DNA of 64,000 bases from Serinus canaria (Eukaryota > Chordata > Aves > Passeriformes > Fringillidae). This document shows positions 50,213-62,900 of the stretch, piece by piece. The first letter of the stretch is position 1. The number at the start of each line of letters is the position of its first letter. Position numbers and translations under genes: made by a program. The notes beneath the pieces are model-generated. The model was not told the DNA's origin, made no database searches, and worked only from the letters and a program-made list of their open reading frames with translations. The stretch is taken from assembly GCF_022539315.1 (NCBI RefSeq), contig NC_066317.1:48464435-48528434 (forward strand), read 5' to 3'.

Positions 50213-51673
50213 GGTATCGTTTTCAAAGGGAGGCAGGAAAAATGTATGTGGTCAGGATGCCTGCTGTGTGTTGGGAAAACTGGGATGTGCCTATTTGCTT
50301 TCCCCTGAGTTCCTGGGCAGTATAGGGGAAATGAGGTAGGTGGCCCAGACACATTTCAGCCTGGGGGTGATGTCATTCCCTTCCCAGGAACAGACAGCTC
50401 AGCAAAAGGGAGGCTTCCTCACGGCATGGCAGAGAGCATTGCTGAGGGAGTCTCTGAAGCAGACCAGGCACAGTAACTAACAGGCATTACGCATTGTGAG
50501 AGCACTCAGTCTGAAAGAGGAAATGAAAACGCAGTCTCACAAGCACTTCCTATACGGATTTTGGTAAAACTCTCACACATTATTTACTACACCTTCATGA
50601 GCTTAGGTTTTGGCTCCTCATGAACCTAACATTGTGGGTTAGATACCCCTCAGGTTTGGTAGTGAAGGGGCACAAACTGAAGCCTGATAAAGCAGAACCC
50701 AAAGTCTGGCATAAGGCAGTCTCCTGACACATTGTGTGGGCAGAACTAGAGGCCTTCAGAAGGTGAGTCAAAGCCCTCCAGAGAAGCCTAAATGAAGGAA
50801 CATGCTTGAAATGCCACCCTCTCCCTGTGGACTCTCTTGCATCTTTCCTGAGTTACAAAGTTCAACTTTCAACTCAACTCAGCCCCTGAGCCCCCTCCCA
50901 TGCCATTCATTGCCTCTTCCTCTTCAGTGACAGGCTTGCCCTATGCTTCAGGTGGCCACAAAGCAGCCCTCCAGCTACTTCTGCTCTGCAGGATTTGGCC
51001 CCGAGCTTCCCAGTTTCTGGGTGCAGTGCTGAGATGGGTACAAGGCACAAAGCAACTCAGACCTGGGCATGCCTGAGCAGCACAGACCTCTCAAGACCAA
51101 ACCAGAAAACCCTGAGTTGTGCAAACAATGATCAAACTCGGGTTTGGTGCCAAGATTTGGGTGTGGTCATCTCCATTCATCCAGCCTCTTTTCAAGCTGC
51201 TTTGCTGCAGCTCCATGCATTAAACCCATACACTTCTGAGGGCAGGCAGACAAAGATTTCCCCACTTTCTGACACAACAGCTTTCTGCTGTCTCAACTAC
51301 AGAACTATTCTTTATTACTTTCATGTTTCCCCACTGTGTAGTGTTTATAAATTAGTTATTTCTCTGGGATAGTTCTCTTGAGATCAGGTTGTCAGCAACA
51401 TGGCCTATGTGACAAAACTAACATTTACATACTGAATGTTTTCTTGGAATCTGATACACAGAATCTGGTGTCCTAACTTCCGAGCACAATTCCTCCTGTG
51501 ACGCCAGTGTGGAACTGGTGGACAATATACGGGAAGTGATTTCCTCCAGAGTGACATGAAAGCTACATCCCCTTTCTTGAAAGTGAAGCATGCTTAGGAA
51601 CTGCACTGAGGGTTACTTAACTCCCCTGTCTCTCATTCTGAGAAAGCCGAGCATAAAAACGGTCACATCGTAT
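50213..51673. other. Unique sequence between the duplicated segments, no gene recognised
   Basis: Only short frames without recognisable domains, including a 125-aa plus frame at 50995-51372 that lacks splice or domain support. Confidence 0.5.
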
Positions 51674-51862
51674 AATCATAGAATGTTTAAGGGTTGGAAT
51701 GGACCTTAAAGACCATCCAGTCCCAGCCTCCCAGGCCACGGTCAGGGACACCTCCCACTAGACCAGCTTTCCCCAGGCCTTATCCAACCTGGCTCTGAAC
51801 AATGCCAGTTTTGGGGTGTCCAACAGCCTCCCCAGCAACCTGCTCCAGTGTCTAATAACTAA
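51674..51862 (-). mobile_element. CR1 LINE 3' end
   Basis: Clear CR1 3' terminus in reverse orientation. It starts ATCATAGAATG and continues GGGTTGGAATGGACCTTAAAG, ACCATCCAGTCC, GGGACACCTCCCACTAGACC, ATCCAACCTGGC and CAACCTGCTCCAGTG. It is better preserved than the copy near 6.2 kb and lacks an open frame. Confidence 0.92.
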
Positions 51863-52034
51863 TTCAATCTTCTTCCCCCAAATCAGGTACTATTTCCAAA
51901 ATACCCATCTGACCTATTGAAGGAACAAGATTATTTCTGTGTTTGTCTGGTTGTGGTTTTTTTTTTGTTGGCACTCTGAGAGGACATTTGCCACCTCATG
52001 GGGCAGACATAGGGCTAAGAGCAGATCTCTCCGA

Positions 52035-52285
52035 CTGTCCCCTGGCCTGATTTCCTTTTTGTTCTCAGATTTGCTCAGCTCTGACTTTGGTCTGCTCCAG
52101 AGGGTATGGTGTGTACAGTGCTGTGGAAGTAAATCTTGTTACAGACTTTATTTAACCCTACAAGCCTTTCTCTTGTTCTAGATGATCATTATTAAAAAAA
52201 GCTAATTGCTGCTTGTCTAGCACCACAGATATAAACAACACACAAAACGTGGGCTTGTTTTGTTTTAAAAGAGCCTAATTTTAAT
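52035..52285 (+). repeat. Duplicated segment, copy 2
   Basis: Second copy of the segment at 49935-50212, about 2.1 kb away in the same orientation and immediately upstream, in plus coordinates, of the CpG island at 52.5 kb. Confidence 0.75.
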
Positions 52286-52389
52286 TTTTTTTCCTTAAAT
52301 TCTCAAAAGGATAACGTGCAGAATGTGCAAACCCACATCTGTTCCTCTACATTCTCTGACTTCTGCCATTTTTTCTCTCCCGGGGGGGA

Positions 52390-52860
52390 CATTCACACTT
52401 CCTTCCGCCACCTGGATCGAATGCAAAACTAACGCCAGTGGCTTTGCTGTAAGCGTGGAGGAGGCCCCAGTTGTTTTCTCTGTGAATCCACCCCTCACCT
52501 GGGGCTGCCCCGGCTGCGAGGCGAGCCTGCGGCGCGACCCAGGCCTTAGAGCCCCCGAGGCGCTCCCGGCGCGGCCGGCCGGGCCAGCAGAGGCCGGCGT
52601 CGGGAGCCAGCGCCGAGGGAAAGGCTGGCTCCTCCTTCGGCTCTGCCCGGGAGATGCCGGGCTGCGCTGTGTCACAGCAGGGAGGTGGCGGAGGCAGTCT
52701 CTCCCCTCAGCAGCCCCGCTGCAGCCGCCCTGGGGCTCCCCCTCCCTTGCTCCCGCAGCCCCGGGCGGCGCCGGCGGCTCCCGGCTCAGGGCCCGGCGGA
52801 ATCGCCAGGCACACACGGCCTGGCACCCACAGAGGGAGCAGACACCCTGCTCCCTGCTCC
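52390..52860. promoter_or_regulatory. CpG island between RHOH and N4BP2
   Basis: About 450 bp with dense CpGs (densest around 52500-52800) and words such as GGCGCGGCCGGCCGGGCC. It stands alone in AT-rich sequence. Long frames exist on both strands (270 aa plus, 195 aa minus), but composition explains them and neither has a recognisable domain. At the left edge, about 52397-52410, the minus strand reads GGCGGAAGGAAGTG, a doubled ETS/PU.1-type site, next to an E-box. As an isolated island about 20 kb upstream of RHOH on its transcribed strand, it could be the RHOH promoter or that of an unannotated RNA. This is inference. Confidence 0.55.
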
Positions 52861-53139
52861 CCAGTGCCTGCTCCAGCCCCACACCCGCGGCCTTGCCATG
52901 TCCCGTTGGTGCTGCTGACTACATTCGTCTTGTCAGGACAGAAAACAAACCAGACCTCCTGCCCCAGCTATGGAGAGGCCACTGGGGTTCCCCTTGGGAA
53001 ACTCAGCAATCTGACGGCAGCAGCTGGTTTTGTTGTGAATGTGCTTTTCCCACTTGCTCCTGCTTCCAAGGAGAGAGGGATAGTTACACTGCTCAGTCTC
53101 CGGCTCTGCCTCACCAGCTAGTTTCTCCTTTGTAGTCCA

Positions 53140-55540
53140 TAAACATGGATATGTTACCCCAAAAGAAAACTCGGAACAGAAGCCTGACATAGTGCTCTGA
53201 CCTGCTCCAAAGGGAAGCCCCCCTGCCAGCCAGAGTGCATCATCCCTCCAAGGATGTTCTGCTGTCTACAGCATATCAAAGTAGCTACTTTACATGTTTA
53301 TCTTGATAAATGCCTAAGCCTGTCTATATAGCACTGCAAGACAGTAAAAGGAGATAATCAGGAAAGGCAAGAAGGGCACACAGGTGCCCTTTTTACTCTG
53401 ATTTCAAGACAGGAATCCAAGGCAATGCCTTGTGAGTTAGCTGACATGGAGCAAACACTATTATGGAGAGCTCCCACACACCAACTTCAATGGGCTACCA
53501 TTTCTCCATTTACAGACCAACCTGATTAAATCTGTGGCTCTGGCAGAGGAGTACTGCTTGCTCTCCTGACCAGTGTGTATGACTAGCCACAGATGTCTGT
53601 GAAGGAGAGTGCTGTTTCTCAAGATAATACAAAAATAACACTGATCCATGCAGTTGCTTACCAATTAGTGGCAACTAATGAGAAGCCCCTGCTAGCCCAG
53701 CCAGGCCCCAAGATGCAAAGTCAAGAAACATCAAGGGGGACCTTCCCTATCATAGTATTCAAGAAGAGTGTGCCACCAGTAATATCCACAGTGGCACACA
53801 ACTTCACCAAACAGCACAATGCCTTTATGTCGGTTTCCAAACAGACTGATCTGTCCAATCATCCAACCTGCAAAAACTAACCCAGGGTAGCTGATGGATA
53901 AACCTTGACACTACCATCTTCAAACCTGTGTGCAAAAATGAACTTGTCTTGCCCACCTCTAGCCCAGAGCAGCAAGTATATTTTGAAAACCAATTCTACC
54001 CCACCCATCTGTAAAGAAGAAAAAAATTTGCCAAAATAATACTCCAAATACAGTATCTCCCTCCGAGGAAGAAATGAACAGCACGTGATGTGAAATAACA
54101 TCCTTTAGCACCTGTCATACAGAGAAACAACTCTGTTCTGGTAGGGGCACAGTAAGAACTGCTGCCACCATCACTGTATGCCATTGGCAAGGGCACCACC
54201 TATTGTCAGGCTACCTGACACGTTCCACCAGCAGACACATTCAATTATGCTTTAATAACTTAAGTTGACAAACTGTTTGTCTCAAGCAATATTTTTATTT
54301 TACCACAGTACAGTTTTCAGTCCTAAAGTTCAAATAATTTTCCTAAGTAAGGACAGACTACAATACCCTATTATTCTCATTTAAATAGGGAGGCAGACTC
54401 TCAGAAGTGTACAGGGTTGCTTTGGAAGAACAAACTCCCATCTGGAAGCAGAGAAGGGCTCAAGACTATCCCAGCAGTCAGGAAGAAAAGAACACGAACT
54501 GAAATAGAAACTGGTGAGTCAGGATGGAATGCAAGGGTAGGAGTTAAGCTGTCTCAAGACAGAAGGCAAGTCCAGCAGTGGTACCTCCACCTTAAAACAT
54601 CAATGTGAGAGACTAATGACAAGAGACTGTAACTAAGGTCCAAGCTAGACCTCAGCCACACTGCCAGAGCAGGGAGTCCTGTAAGGAGCACACAACCAGT
54701 GAGACATTTACCAATGTTGTGGCCTAATAACTGTGGCTCAGGATCAGCCACGTCACATTTAAACCAGCACTGCCGAACTTCCACATCTACCCAAAACCTG
54801 TTTTCCCTGCTCTCCAGAACAGCTTATGAGTTAGGGCTTTGCTGTGGAAATGCACAAGCCTGACTTGTTTCTGCAGTCAACCCAAGCTGCAGGGCAATGA
54901 AACCATAGGAATGATTCTGCCGAAGTCATCTTGGGTCACAGCAAGCTGTCCTCAAACTGAGCTAATAAAATAGGTTAGACTCCAGTCAGCACTTTGGTGT
55001 CATTCCACACTTCTAGGACAATACACAGGAAAATACCTGCACCTAACCAGAGCAGGAAAAAGCCAGGCTTACTAGCTCTGTATCGACCACAGCACAGCGT
55101 TGGGCTCTCTCAGGATCCAGCTTCTCACTGCCCCTGACCTACAGGCTCCTGCTAAATGAGGTCTCTGCAGAACACTTCCCTCCCCCAAACCCTCACTGTT
55201 GCAGTGGTCAGACTGCCTCTCCCCTTGGTGTACACTGCTGCTCTCACTCTCCCATGAGTAAGCCAGCCTAGAATAGCATCTCTTCAGCTACTTCAGGTCA
55301 AAAAAAAATCTGAAACCATGACCCTCGTTTTCAGTAATTTGAGCATTCAGCTCGCACTCACAGCACTGAAATTCAGGCCACAAATCTGTTCCTTTTTATG
55401 CCTGCAGATGGTTGCTTCATCTCCCTACAGATGGTATCCTGAAGCCAAGCAAGTGGCTTTCATGCAGAACTCCAAGACTACTAGTTGAAAAAATTTGATA
55501 CAAGCTGCAACATAGTTTTCCAAGGAAAGACAGAAGGCTA
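53140..55540. other. Intergenic stretch, no gene recognised
   Basis: Only short frames without domain-like features. It separates the CpG island from the presumed 3' end of N4BP2. Confidence 0.5.
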
Positions 55541-58500
55541 TACTTGTGACAAAAATCCTTTATTAAACTAGATTCTGTAAATTCCATTTCATATTAGAAA
55601 TTTTAAATGCAAATTACAAAACTATTTCAGTAAAAAACAAAATTATAGTTAACAGCAAAAGTACAACTTTATACAAATAAAAAAATCATTTTTTGTTTTA
55701 ATTTAAAAATAGAAATTTGTATTTTCCAATGTACTGGTCCTAAGAGCTTTTACAATTGGTAGCTGCAATACTAGGTGTTTTCACATGCATATTCACATCT
55801 GCTCATTTAATCCTCTGCAAAGTTTATTTAGCTGAAATGGCATGAACAGTTGGGCTTTGGTTGGGTTTTGAGGGGGGATGTACCACATGATATTAAAAGC
55901 AAAAGCCAAAGTCATTAAGTATTGTCAAGGTATCCAGAAATATTCTTGCCCTACTACTTTCACAATCAACTGAAATGGTTTTCAACAGTCACATTACTTC
56001 AGACAACTTTCTTCATTGCACCTCTGGCCTTTTTTTTTTTACTCTAAGATCACTCATCAATGTTAGCATGAGTATTAATTTTGTATATTAAAAAATAGTA
56101 ATTTTCCTAAATTAAAACTTGGGGTAACTATTACAATGTTTTGTAAAAGAAGACACAAAAAGTCACATATTAAAGGCTACCATTCATCACCATCACATGC
56201 TGTTGAAGAAGAGAATAGAAAGTGCTACACAAACAGTTGTACATTATTTCAGAGTGCTGGTGGCAATACTGCTATTTTAATTTTAGATGATACAGAATTT
56301 TCACGATACCTCAGGTTTCTCATGGATTCTCACTGCAAGAGACATCAGAATGGCTGGAACTTCTAAAATATAACCTACTTTGAAATACCATTTTGAAGTA
56401 ATTATATTTCAAAAAATTAATCCCAGAATACATTATAAAATCATTCAGAGAAGTACAAGAACTCTGGTGTTGTTTTTCTGAAATACTAGCAAGTAGCTGA
56501 AGGCATGGAGATCCTTACTGATAAAACTACTTATTTTTACTCCGTACACTGATCTTCAGATCTATTCTGTATCCGCAAGTGCTTGAGATCCTTCAGAGGA
56601 TCATTACATCTTCTCTGAGTCAGAACTTCAATGCCTCATTTTGAGCTGCTAAAGCTGATAGACGCAAGATTGGTTCTGCCAGTGTTATGATTTTAAGCCA
56701 TCATCTCCATCAAAGTTCAGCTGGTAGTCAAACAACACATGCTAGGTGAATGACCAATCTATCCCAGGCAGGGCATTCAGAGTATATTCATGAACCTCAA
56801 CCTGCACCCCAAGGAAAGCCAGTGAAGAGAGCGAGAGAGAAAAGTATTCCAAACTACTCTTGAGCTGTGTATTTCTCTGCTGACTTTGACAGACTGAAGA
56901 AAAATTCTCCTAGCACTGGGTAGAGCTGATTTTACCCTGAACATTTTTAATGTATTTATCCAAATAGGACTAAAGGAAGAAAAAATAGTATGAAAGGACA
57001 CTGAAGCTCACCAGGAACAGTTCCTTTCTGAAAAGTCTTAGCCCACTCCCAGAGACTGTATGTACTTTTAATTCTTTAATCTCTTTTGTCCCCTTAAGCT
57101 TGCACTTTTAGTGTGCAGCGGTAATTCTGAAAGAGGCTCAGGAAGTGGCAACTTCAAAAATATTCCTCAGCATGTTGGTCAGAGCATGTTCTGGGGAAGT
57201 GAGAGTCAAGAGCAATCATTATCATCCACTTGCTAAGCCAGAAGAAGGCAAAAAGCTGTGTTTCTCATCTCCAGGGTAAAGTTGTCAACTAGATTATGAT
57301 GAACAGATGGGCAAGACAACAACTTTTTCTGCCTGTCTTCTGAACTAAAATCTAAGCTGTCTTTGTCCATGTCAGGAATGGTGTGAATATGCTGAGTGAA
57401 TCAGGCTGCCTCCCAAAACAACCAGAAGTGTTGGCACTTCCTTGTTTACAGGCACATCTCTGTAGGGCTTGGGCACCCAAGCAGCTCAACACACAACAGC
57501 CACCCAGGCCAACCAACAGGGACTACACTGCAAAGAGCTGTCCCAGAGAGCTGCCATGCCATTTGGTATAAACAGCAGCACTAAGGAAAACCTATTCAGG
57601 AACAGAAGGAAGTCCCTTGGTCCAAAACAAAGATTTTGGCTCCGCTGAGATAATTCTAGCATTTGCAACCCTGTACAGCTGATAGTCTGAGCTGTTGTCT
57701 TGAGGCCAAGTGCCTAAACAGCATCTCAGTCCATTTTAGGCACTTTCACAGAGGATGGAGTGTGGACGTCACACAGGACATCATGCAGTGGCAGAAAAAG
57801 CTCTGTTAGTGCTGTATGGGGACCACAGATCTTTTGTATTTCACTCACTGATTCCCAGAGCAGGGTAGAGAGAAGGAAACAGAGAAAGGACACAATTCAG
57901 ATGAACTAAGTACCCACAAAAAATATAAAACTTATTATGGCAGTCTATTATTATAGAAAGAATCCCTTTGATTAAGTATTACTCAAGCTATTTTTCCACT
58001 TGAAATCACCAGGAAAAGATTACTGTATCTGCTGAAGCACGACAAACTCACTATTAAGTCTACCATGCATCATAGTCACTGTGTATGTATTAGAGTAAAT
58101 ACAGATATATTCAGGAAACATCGTTTCTTTCAGCCTGTCAGCAACTTATACAGACACGTTTTCAAGTGAAACCTATTTCTGTAGACAGCTTTTCTCACAC
58201 AAGTTCTTTGTTCATTAGTACTCATGTATGCAAACTGCAGAACTTGCACACACATATGGATTCATACACAAACTCTATGTGCATGTAGTTCCTCAATAAA
58301 ATTTACTGCAAAGTGGTTAAAAATTTTAAAATTCCTCACATTAATCCTTAATCCATTAATATTATTCCTAATACACAACTCACACCTGTTTTGAAAAAGC
58401 TGTACAACAAAATTCATATGCCTTTCAGGAAGCAAAGATATAAATAAAAATAGTGATGTATTCTAATTCCTATTAAAAAAGTGTTCTGATTGTTTACTGG

Positions 58501-59584
58501 AAACACTTGCATAAGTAGAGATGTTTATATTTCATTTTTGAACAGTTTTGTTTGGAGTCTTTTTATGTTGTTTTGGTTTTTTACACAGATATTTCTAGAT
58601 TCTGATGCAACACTACTGAAATCAGAGTAACTTTTGTACTCCCAGATTTTCCAGTTAGGCAATTACTTCTGCAATATTAACATTCACTTTGATGTTAAAA
58701 ATACTTTTAAAATGTCTCATAATCATATTTTCTACAAGGAAATCACCAAACAATACACAGAGACTGAAGACATCATTATTAGACACTTGTAAAGCAAAAC
58801 AGTACTGCATCTGCAGAATTTAAAAAGCCACAAAGAAAGAAACAATTTTAATCCAGTAGGTGGATCTCCAAAAGAGATTGTATAACAGCATTGTGGTTTT
58901 CCTTTAAGAGATCGCACTGCCAAATTACCACATACACAGCTGGCCTTAATGCACAGGCCTTATATGCAACCTCCTTCAGTATCTGGAGAAGTTTAGAATG
59001 AAGTAAGGATAATAGAACTGGTCAAATCCTAACATAACCACTAAAATGACACCAGATTTTTAAAGAAACCTAGAAATAGTCAGCACTCAGATGTAACTGG
59101 ATTTGAAATACCAGTAGTTGCTCAGTTTCAGCCTCTCCTTTGCTCTTCTGAAGCGTTTATCACAAAGTTTTGAATTACAAAATAACTTTGTACAAGATAA
59201 TATGTTTTAGAAGTACAGAAGCCACAGCAATCAAGACGTGCAAGGGTCAAGAGGCAGATTAGGTATGCTAAGGAGACAGTTGTATTAAAAATTGTACCTT
59301 CTGTTAAAAACATATTTTCTCAGCAAAATTCTTAATCTGCATTTCTGAGATTTCAAATCCTTTTAAGTATCTTCCTTTTGCAGGTTCAAAAATTTAAAAC
59401 AAAAATTTATTGGAAGCATACTGACAAATCCACTTGCTGTAAACTGAGACCAGTTCTAATAAAATATCATCCTTTAAAACAGACTAAAAAATACCAGTGC
59501 AGTTGTTCAAAACATGGGGGTTTTTTTCTGTTACCCGGCAGGCATCTGACACCTCAGTTTCTATATTCCTCTTTCCACAACCCC
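55540..59584 (-). other. N4BP2: Probable 3' UTR of N4BP2
   Basis: About 4 kb of AT-rich, frame-poor sequence follows the N4BP2 stop codon on the minus strand. A canonical AATAAA (plus-strand TTTATT at 55559-55564, beside a TTTAATAAAGG context) marks a likely end near 55540. The U- and A-rich composition at 55560-55740 is typical of a distal UTR. A long 3' UTR is known for mammalian N4BP2; nearer poly(A) sites may also be used. Confidence 0.5.
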
Positions 59585-59630
59585 TCAATTCAGCATGACT
59601 TTCAGGCAGCCTGGTTTTATTTCTGTGAAC
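59585..59630 (-). CDS. N4BP2: N4BP2 last coding exon (end of Smr domain)
   Basis: The exon starts after a TTTCATAG acceptor (AG at 59631-59632). Its first G completes the Arg codon begun in the previous exon, and it reads FTEIKPGCLKVMLN followed by TGA at 59585-59587. This matches the conserved C-terminus of N4BP2. It is too short to appear as an independent open frame; I identified it from the expected family ending and the matching splice phase. Confidence 0.9.
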
Positions 59631-60393
59631 CTATGAAACAAGAAAAAAAAAGCTTCAACATGTAAACTACATGCAATGCCATCATCTTCAATTCTCATCA
59701 AACATATGAGAAGTGGTAAGGTCCTCAGTAAAGTACATGTGAGAGTCAGGAAATCAGCATTATGTCCTCAGATATGACACTGAAAGAGGATTTTTCAGAG
59801 TTTGGAGATATGAAGACCTGGAAAAAGCAGAAACTAAGATGAAGATTTGAGCAAAGAAAAAGCTGCCCGATATTCCTGGTTATATTAACTCTGTTCCTCT
59901 ATTCCTATTCCCCTTTCATTCCCTCTTCTTTCAAAATGGACTTTCATCCTTCTATTCTGTAGAAGCCAAGAAGGAAATGGGAAGCCATTGCTGGTTTTGA
60001 GTCTCACCTTCCCACACTGCTCTATATAAAAAGCAGCAAACGCACTGGTGGCAGCCCAGACTTCCTAAATTGCTATCCCTCATAAACTGAACAGAAATGC
60101 AAGTATTGGGAACAAATAAAAAGCAGGATTAACAACTTTTCACAGTAAAGCTAGCAATCTTGACTGGAAATATGGAATTAAACTATCTCAGAGGAAAGGA
60201 TCTAACATTTAATAGGTGCTACACAACTGGATTGGATATGTGAAACAAATGAGTTAATTTAATCTGAAACAGCAGACCTGCCCTCATCTGTGTAGTAGTT
60301 TAACAGCATTCTAAAACTAAACTTTAATTTTCAGTTATTTAAATGTAGGTTAAGAAAAAAAAAAAATTATCAGTAACAAAAATCTAAACTCAC

Positions 60394-60517
60394 CTGAAGT
60401 TGTGGCTTGTGAGGTATCGGATAGCTGCTGGTCTGATGCGAGCAACTCCTCCCTGACTATGGCTTCCTCTTCCCGTGATAACACTGAGATATGGTTTACC
60501 ACCACTCTGCTGGTACT
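60394..60517 (-). CDS. N4BP2: N4BP2 penultimate coding exon (Smr domain)
   Basis: A 124-nt exon between an acceptor TTCCTGCTGTTGCAG (AG at 60518-60519) and a donor GTGAGT (GT at 60392-60393). It reads EYQQSGGKPYLSVITGRGSH then SQGGVARIRPAAIRYLTSHN. This contains the Smr signature TGxGxHSxxGxARIxP, the nuclease-like loop of the domain. Entry phase 1 and exit phase 2 fit both neighbours exactly. Confidence 0.95.
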
Positions 60518-62174
60518 CTGCAACAGCAGGAATTGCAACGGTTAAAGTTGTCCTCAGCAGAGACTTGGCATGCAGTATAAGCCTTCCATGCATTCTTCTG
60601 AAAACTCTCACTACTCATTTGGAACTTTGTTTTCCCATGATGATATGCATATTTTAGATACAAATAGCAATTTTCCCCCATTCTGAAAAAGTCAAACTTT
60701 TGAAATCTAGATTGCTTGCAAAATGCATATTGTGATCATCACAAAATCCTTCCAATTTCATAGAAGGTTTACTGTTTTATCTTAAATAATGTGAATAAAG
60801 AAATAACATTTTATTGAATAAAGAAATTTAGAATAAATAAAATATAAATCCAGCTTTTGACACTTATGTCACATTATTTGGACTATTTTCTGCTATGTTG
60901 GAGCATGGAAATCAACAGATCAACATATTCCATGAGTTTTATTAGGGCACTTAGCCATGATAACAAAAGAAATTGCTCTCTTCCCAGAGATCACAGCAAC
61001 CTAAACTGATGAAGAGTTTGAAAAAGAGGAAACAAAAATGAAACTGGATTCTCACAACTAGATCTGCCAGTTTGGAATTATCAGTTCACATGACATGTTT
61101 TTTCAACTACTCTCCCCCACACCGTAACTTTATTTAGGTTTTATATTTATTTACTGTTAATTCTGCCAGCAAGAGAAAGTTCCCAGTATTGATCCTTTTC
61201 CCACGTACTTAACTTTTTTTTTTTCAGATTTAAGTAAATAGACTGAACAGAGAGCCCCTACTATCAATTTCAGCACTGCTGATTTAAGTACAGTTCTGGA
61301 AATTTAGTTCTAAAAAGCATTAGGTTACAGTTTAAATTACACAAATGTCATTGCAGGAATTGCACCAGATAATGGAATTTAATTATCTCTGATGCATACT
61401 CAAAGACAAAGGTTATCTAAAGCCCCACTGAACACTTTTATTTACACTCTGTGGAGGAACTGCTTCAAAAAATCCGCTTTGTGCGGCAGTACATTGCATA
61501 AGAAATATTTGTTATAGAAGCATTCCCAGGGTTAAATTTAGAGTGTAAACTAATAATGCAGAAAATTGATATTTTTACAGCATGGACACTCATGAAGTAC
61601 TTGAACTCTCCACTACGAGAAAAAAATGCATGAAATTATATTTCTGGAACCATCAATATTCTGATCTCAAGAAATGCTGCCAACAAACTGATACTGAAGT
61701 TTCTGAAAGGTAGCTCAAATCTCACACTTTCACATAGAAGTTGAAGACAGTAGCATCACTGTTGTTAGAATTCCAACACAGTAATTTTTCTTTTAAGATT
61801 ATAAAAGCAACATAGTTGTGGCAAAGCAATGCAATGGGGACACATATATTTGCATCATCACCTCAGTAAAAAATGTCATGAAGAACAGGCCAAGTATTCA
61901 ATAATAGTAATAAAATGGGATAAAACACAAGGAAGAACATTTACAAAGAAACAGGGGGAGGGAGGCAAAACAGAAAGCAACAAGAATCATTGTCATGTCA
62001 AAGAAAAACAATTCCACTGGGGTACTTTGAAAACAAGACAACACAAAGCCTAGTTGTTTTTAACATACATATTATTAAAGCACATTCACTCCCTCTACTA
62101 TTGCCATGTATCATGATTTCTTAAGAGAAAATGAGAATCATTTTTAGATGTAAGAATTATTACCTACACCCTAC

Positions 62175-62343
62175 CTTCACTTTTTTCCTGCAGTACTCTG
62201 GACAACTGATTCACAGCTTCATCCACATGGAGACCATGCAAATCCAACACGTTCATAGGCAGCAAGGAAGTATTTACTCTCTCAAAGATTTGCACAGCAG
62301 CAGCATGGTTAGCTTCTTTCATCTTCTGCTCATGAAGGCGACC
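62175..62343 (-). CDS. N4BP2: N4BP2 exon with the start of the Smr domain
   Basis: A 169-nt exon bounded by an AAAG acceptor (AG at 62344-62345) and a GTAGGG donor (GT at 62173-62174). It reads GRLHEQKMKEANHAAAVQIF, then ERVNTSLLPMNVLDLHGLHV and DEAVNQLSRVLQEKSE. LDLHGLHVDEA is the conserved LDxH motif that opens Smr domains. N4BP2 (BCL3-binding protein, with N-terminal polynucleotide-kinase and CUE domains outside this window) uses this C-terminal domain as a nicking endonuclease. Frame and phase continue into the next exon. The acceptor has a poor pyrimidine tract, but the protein match decides it. Confidence 0.93.
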
Positions 62344-62867
62344 CTTTATTCATAAGCACAGTGACTATCAGACATCGAGAAATAATTTAAGATCCACACT
62401 GCTCAGTGATTTCAAAATGACAGCACTGTCAGGGTGCTTTTAGTTCAAGTTTGAACTAGAAAAATTTATAATTCTAGCAGAACTTCTGCAAGATGCTTAG
62501 TGAGACATACTCACAAGAAGATTTCATTAAATCTGTTTGTGAGAAACTACTCAAAGCTGGCACAAAGAAGACATTATAACAAAAGCCTTACAAGGAGGAA
62601 AAAACAGGCAGAAAAGGCACAAAATCATAAGGTCTGTACATAAGCTAAAAAGTTACACTCCCTAGTGAGTTGCAGATTTATTTTCCTAACAATAGATTTT
62701 TTATTTCCTGCAAGTATTTTGCTAAAATTATAATGAAACAGTGTCAGAGAAACTGCCCAGATTAGGAAAAGCCCGCTGACAGTTGTATTTGAGGTTAATT
62801 CTTCCAAATGCATTCCCAAAACTTCAGATAAGCCAAGGGTAAACGACATAATAACAATAATAACAAT

Positions 62868-62900
<33 letters not shown>

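Noticed and set aside
52295..53135. 270-aa plus and 195-aa minus frames in the CpG island
   Set aside because: Explained by GC-rich sequence with few stop codons; low-complexity Ala/Pro/Gly/Arg content and no recognisable domain.
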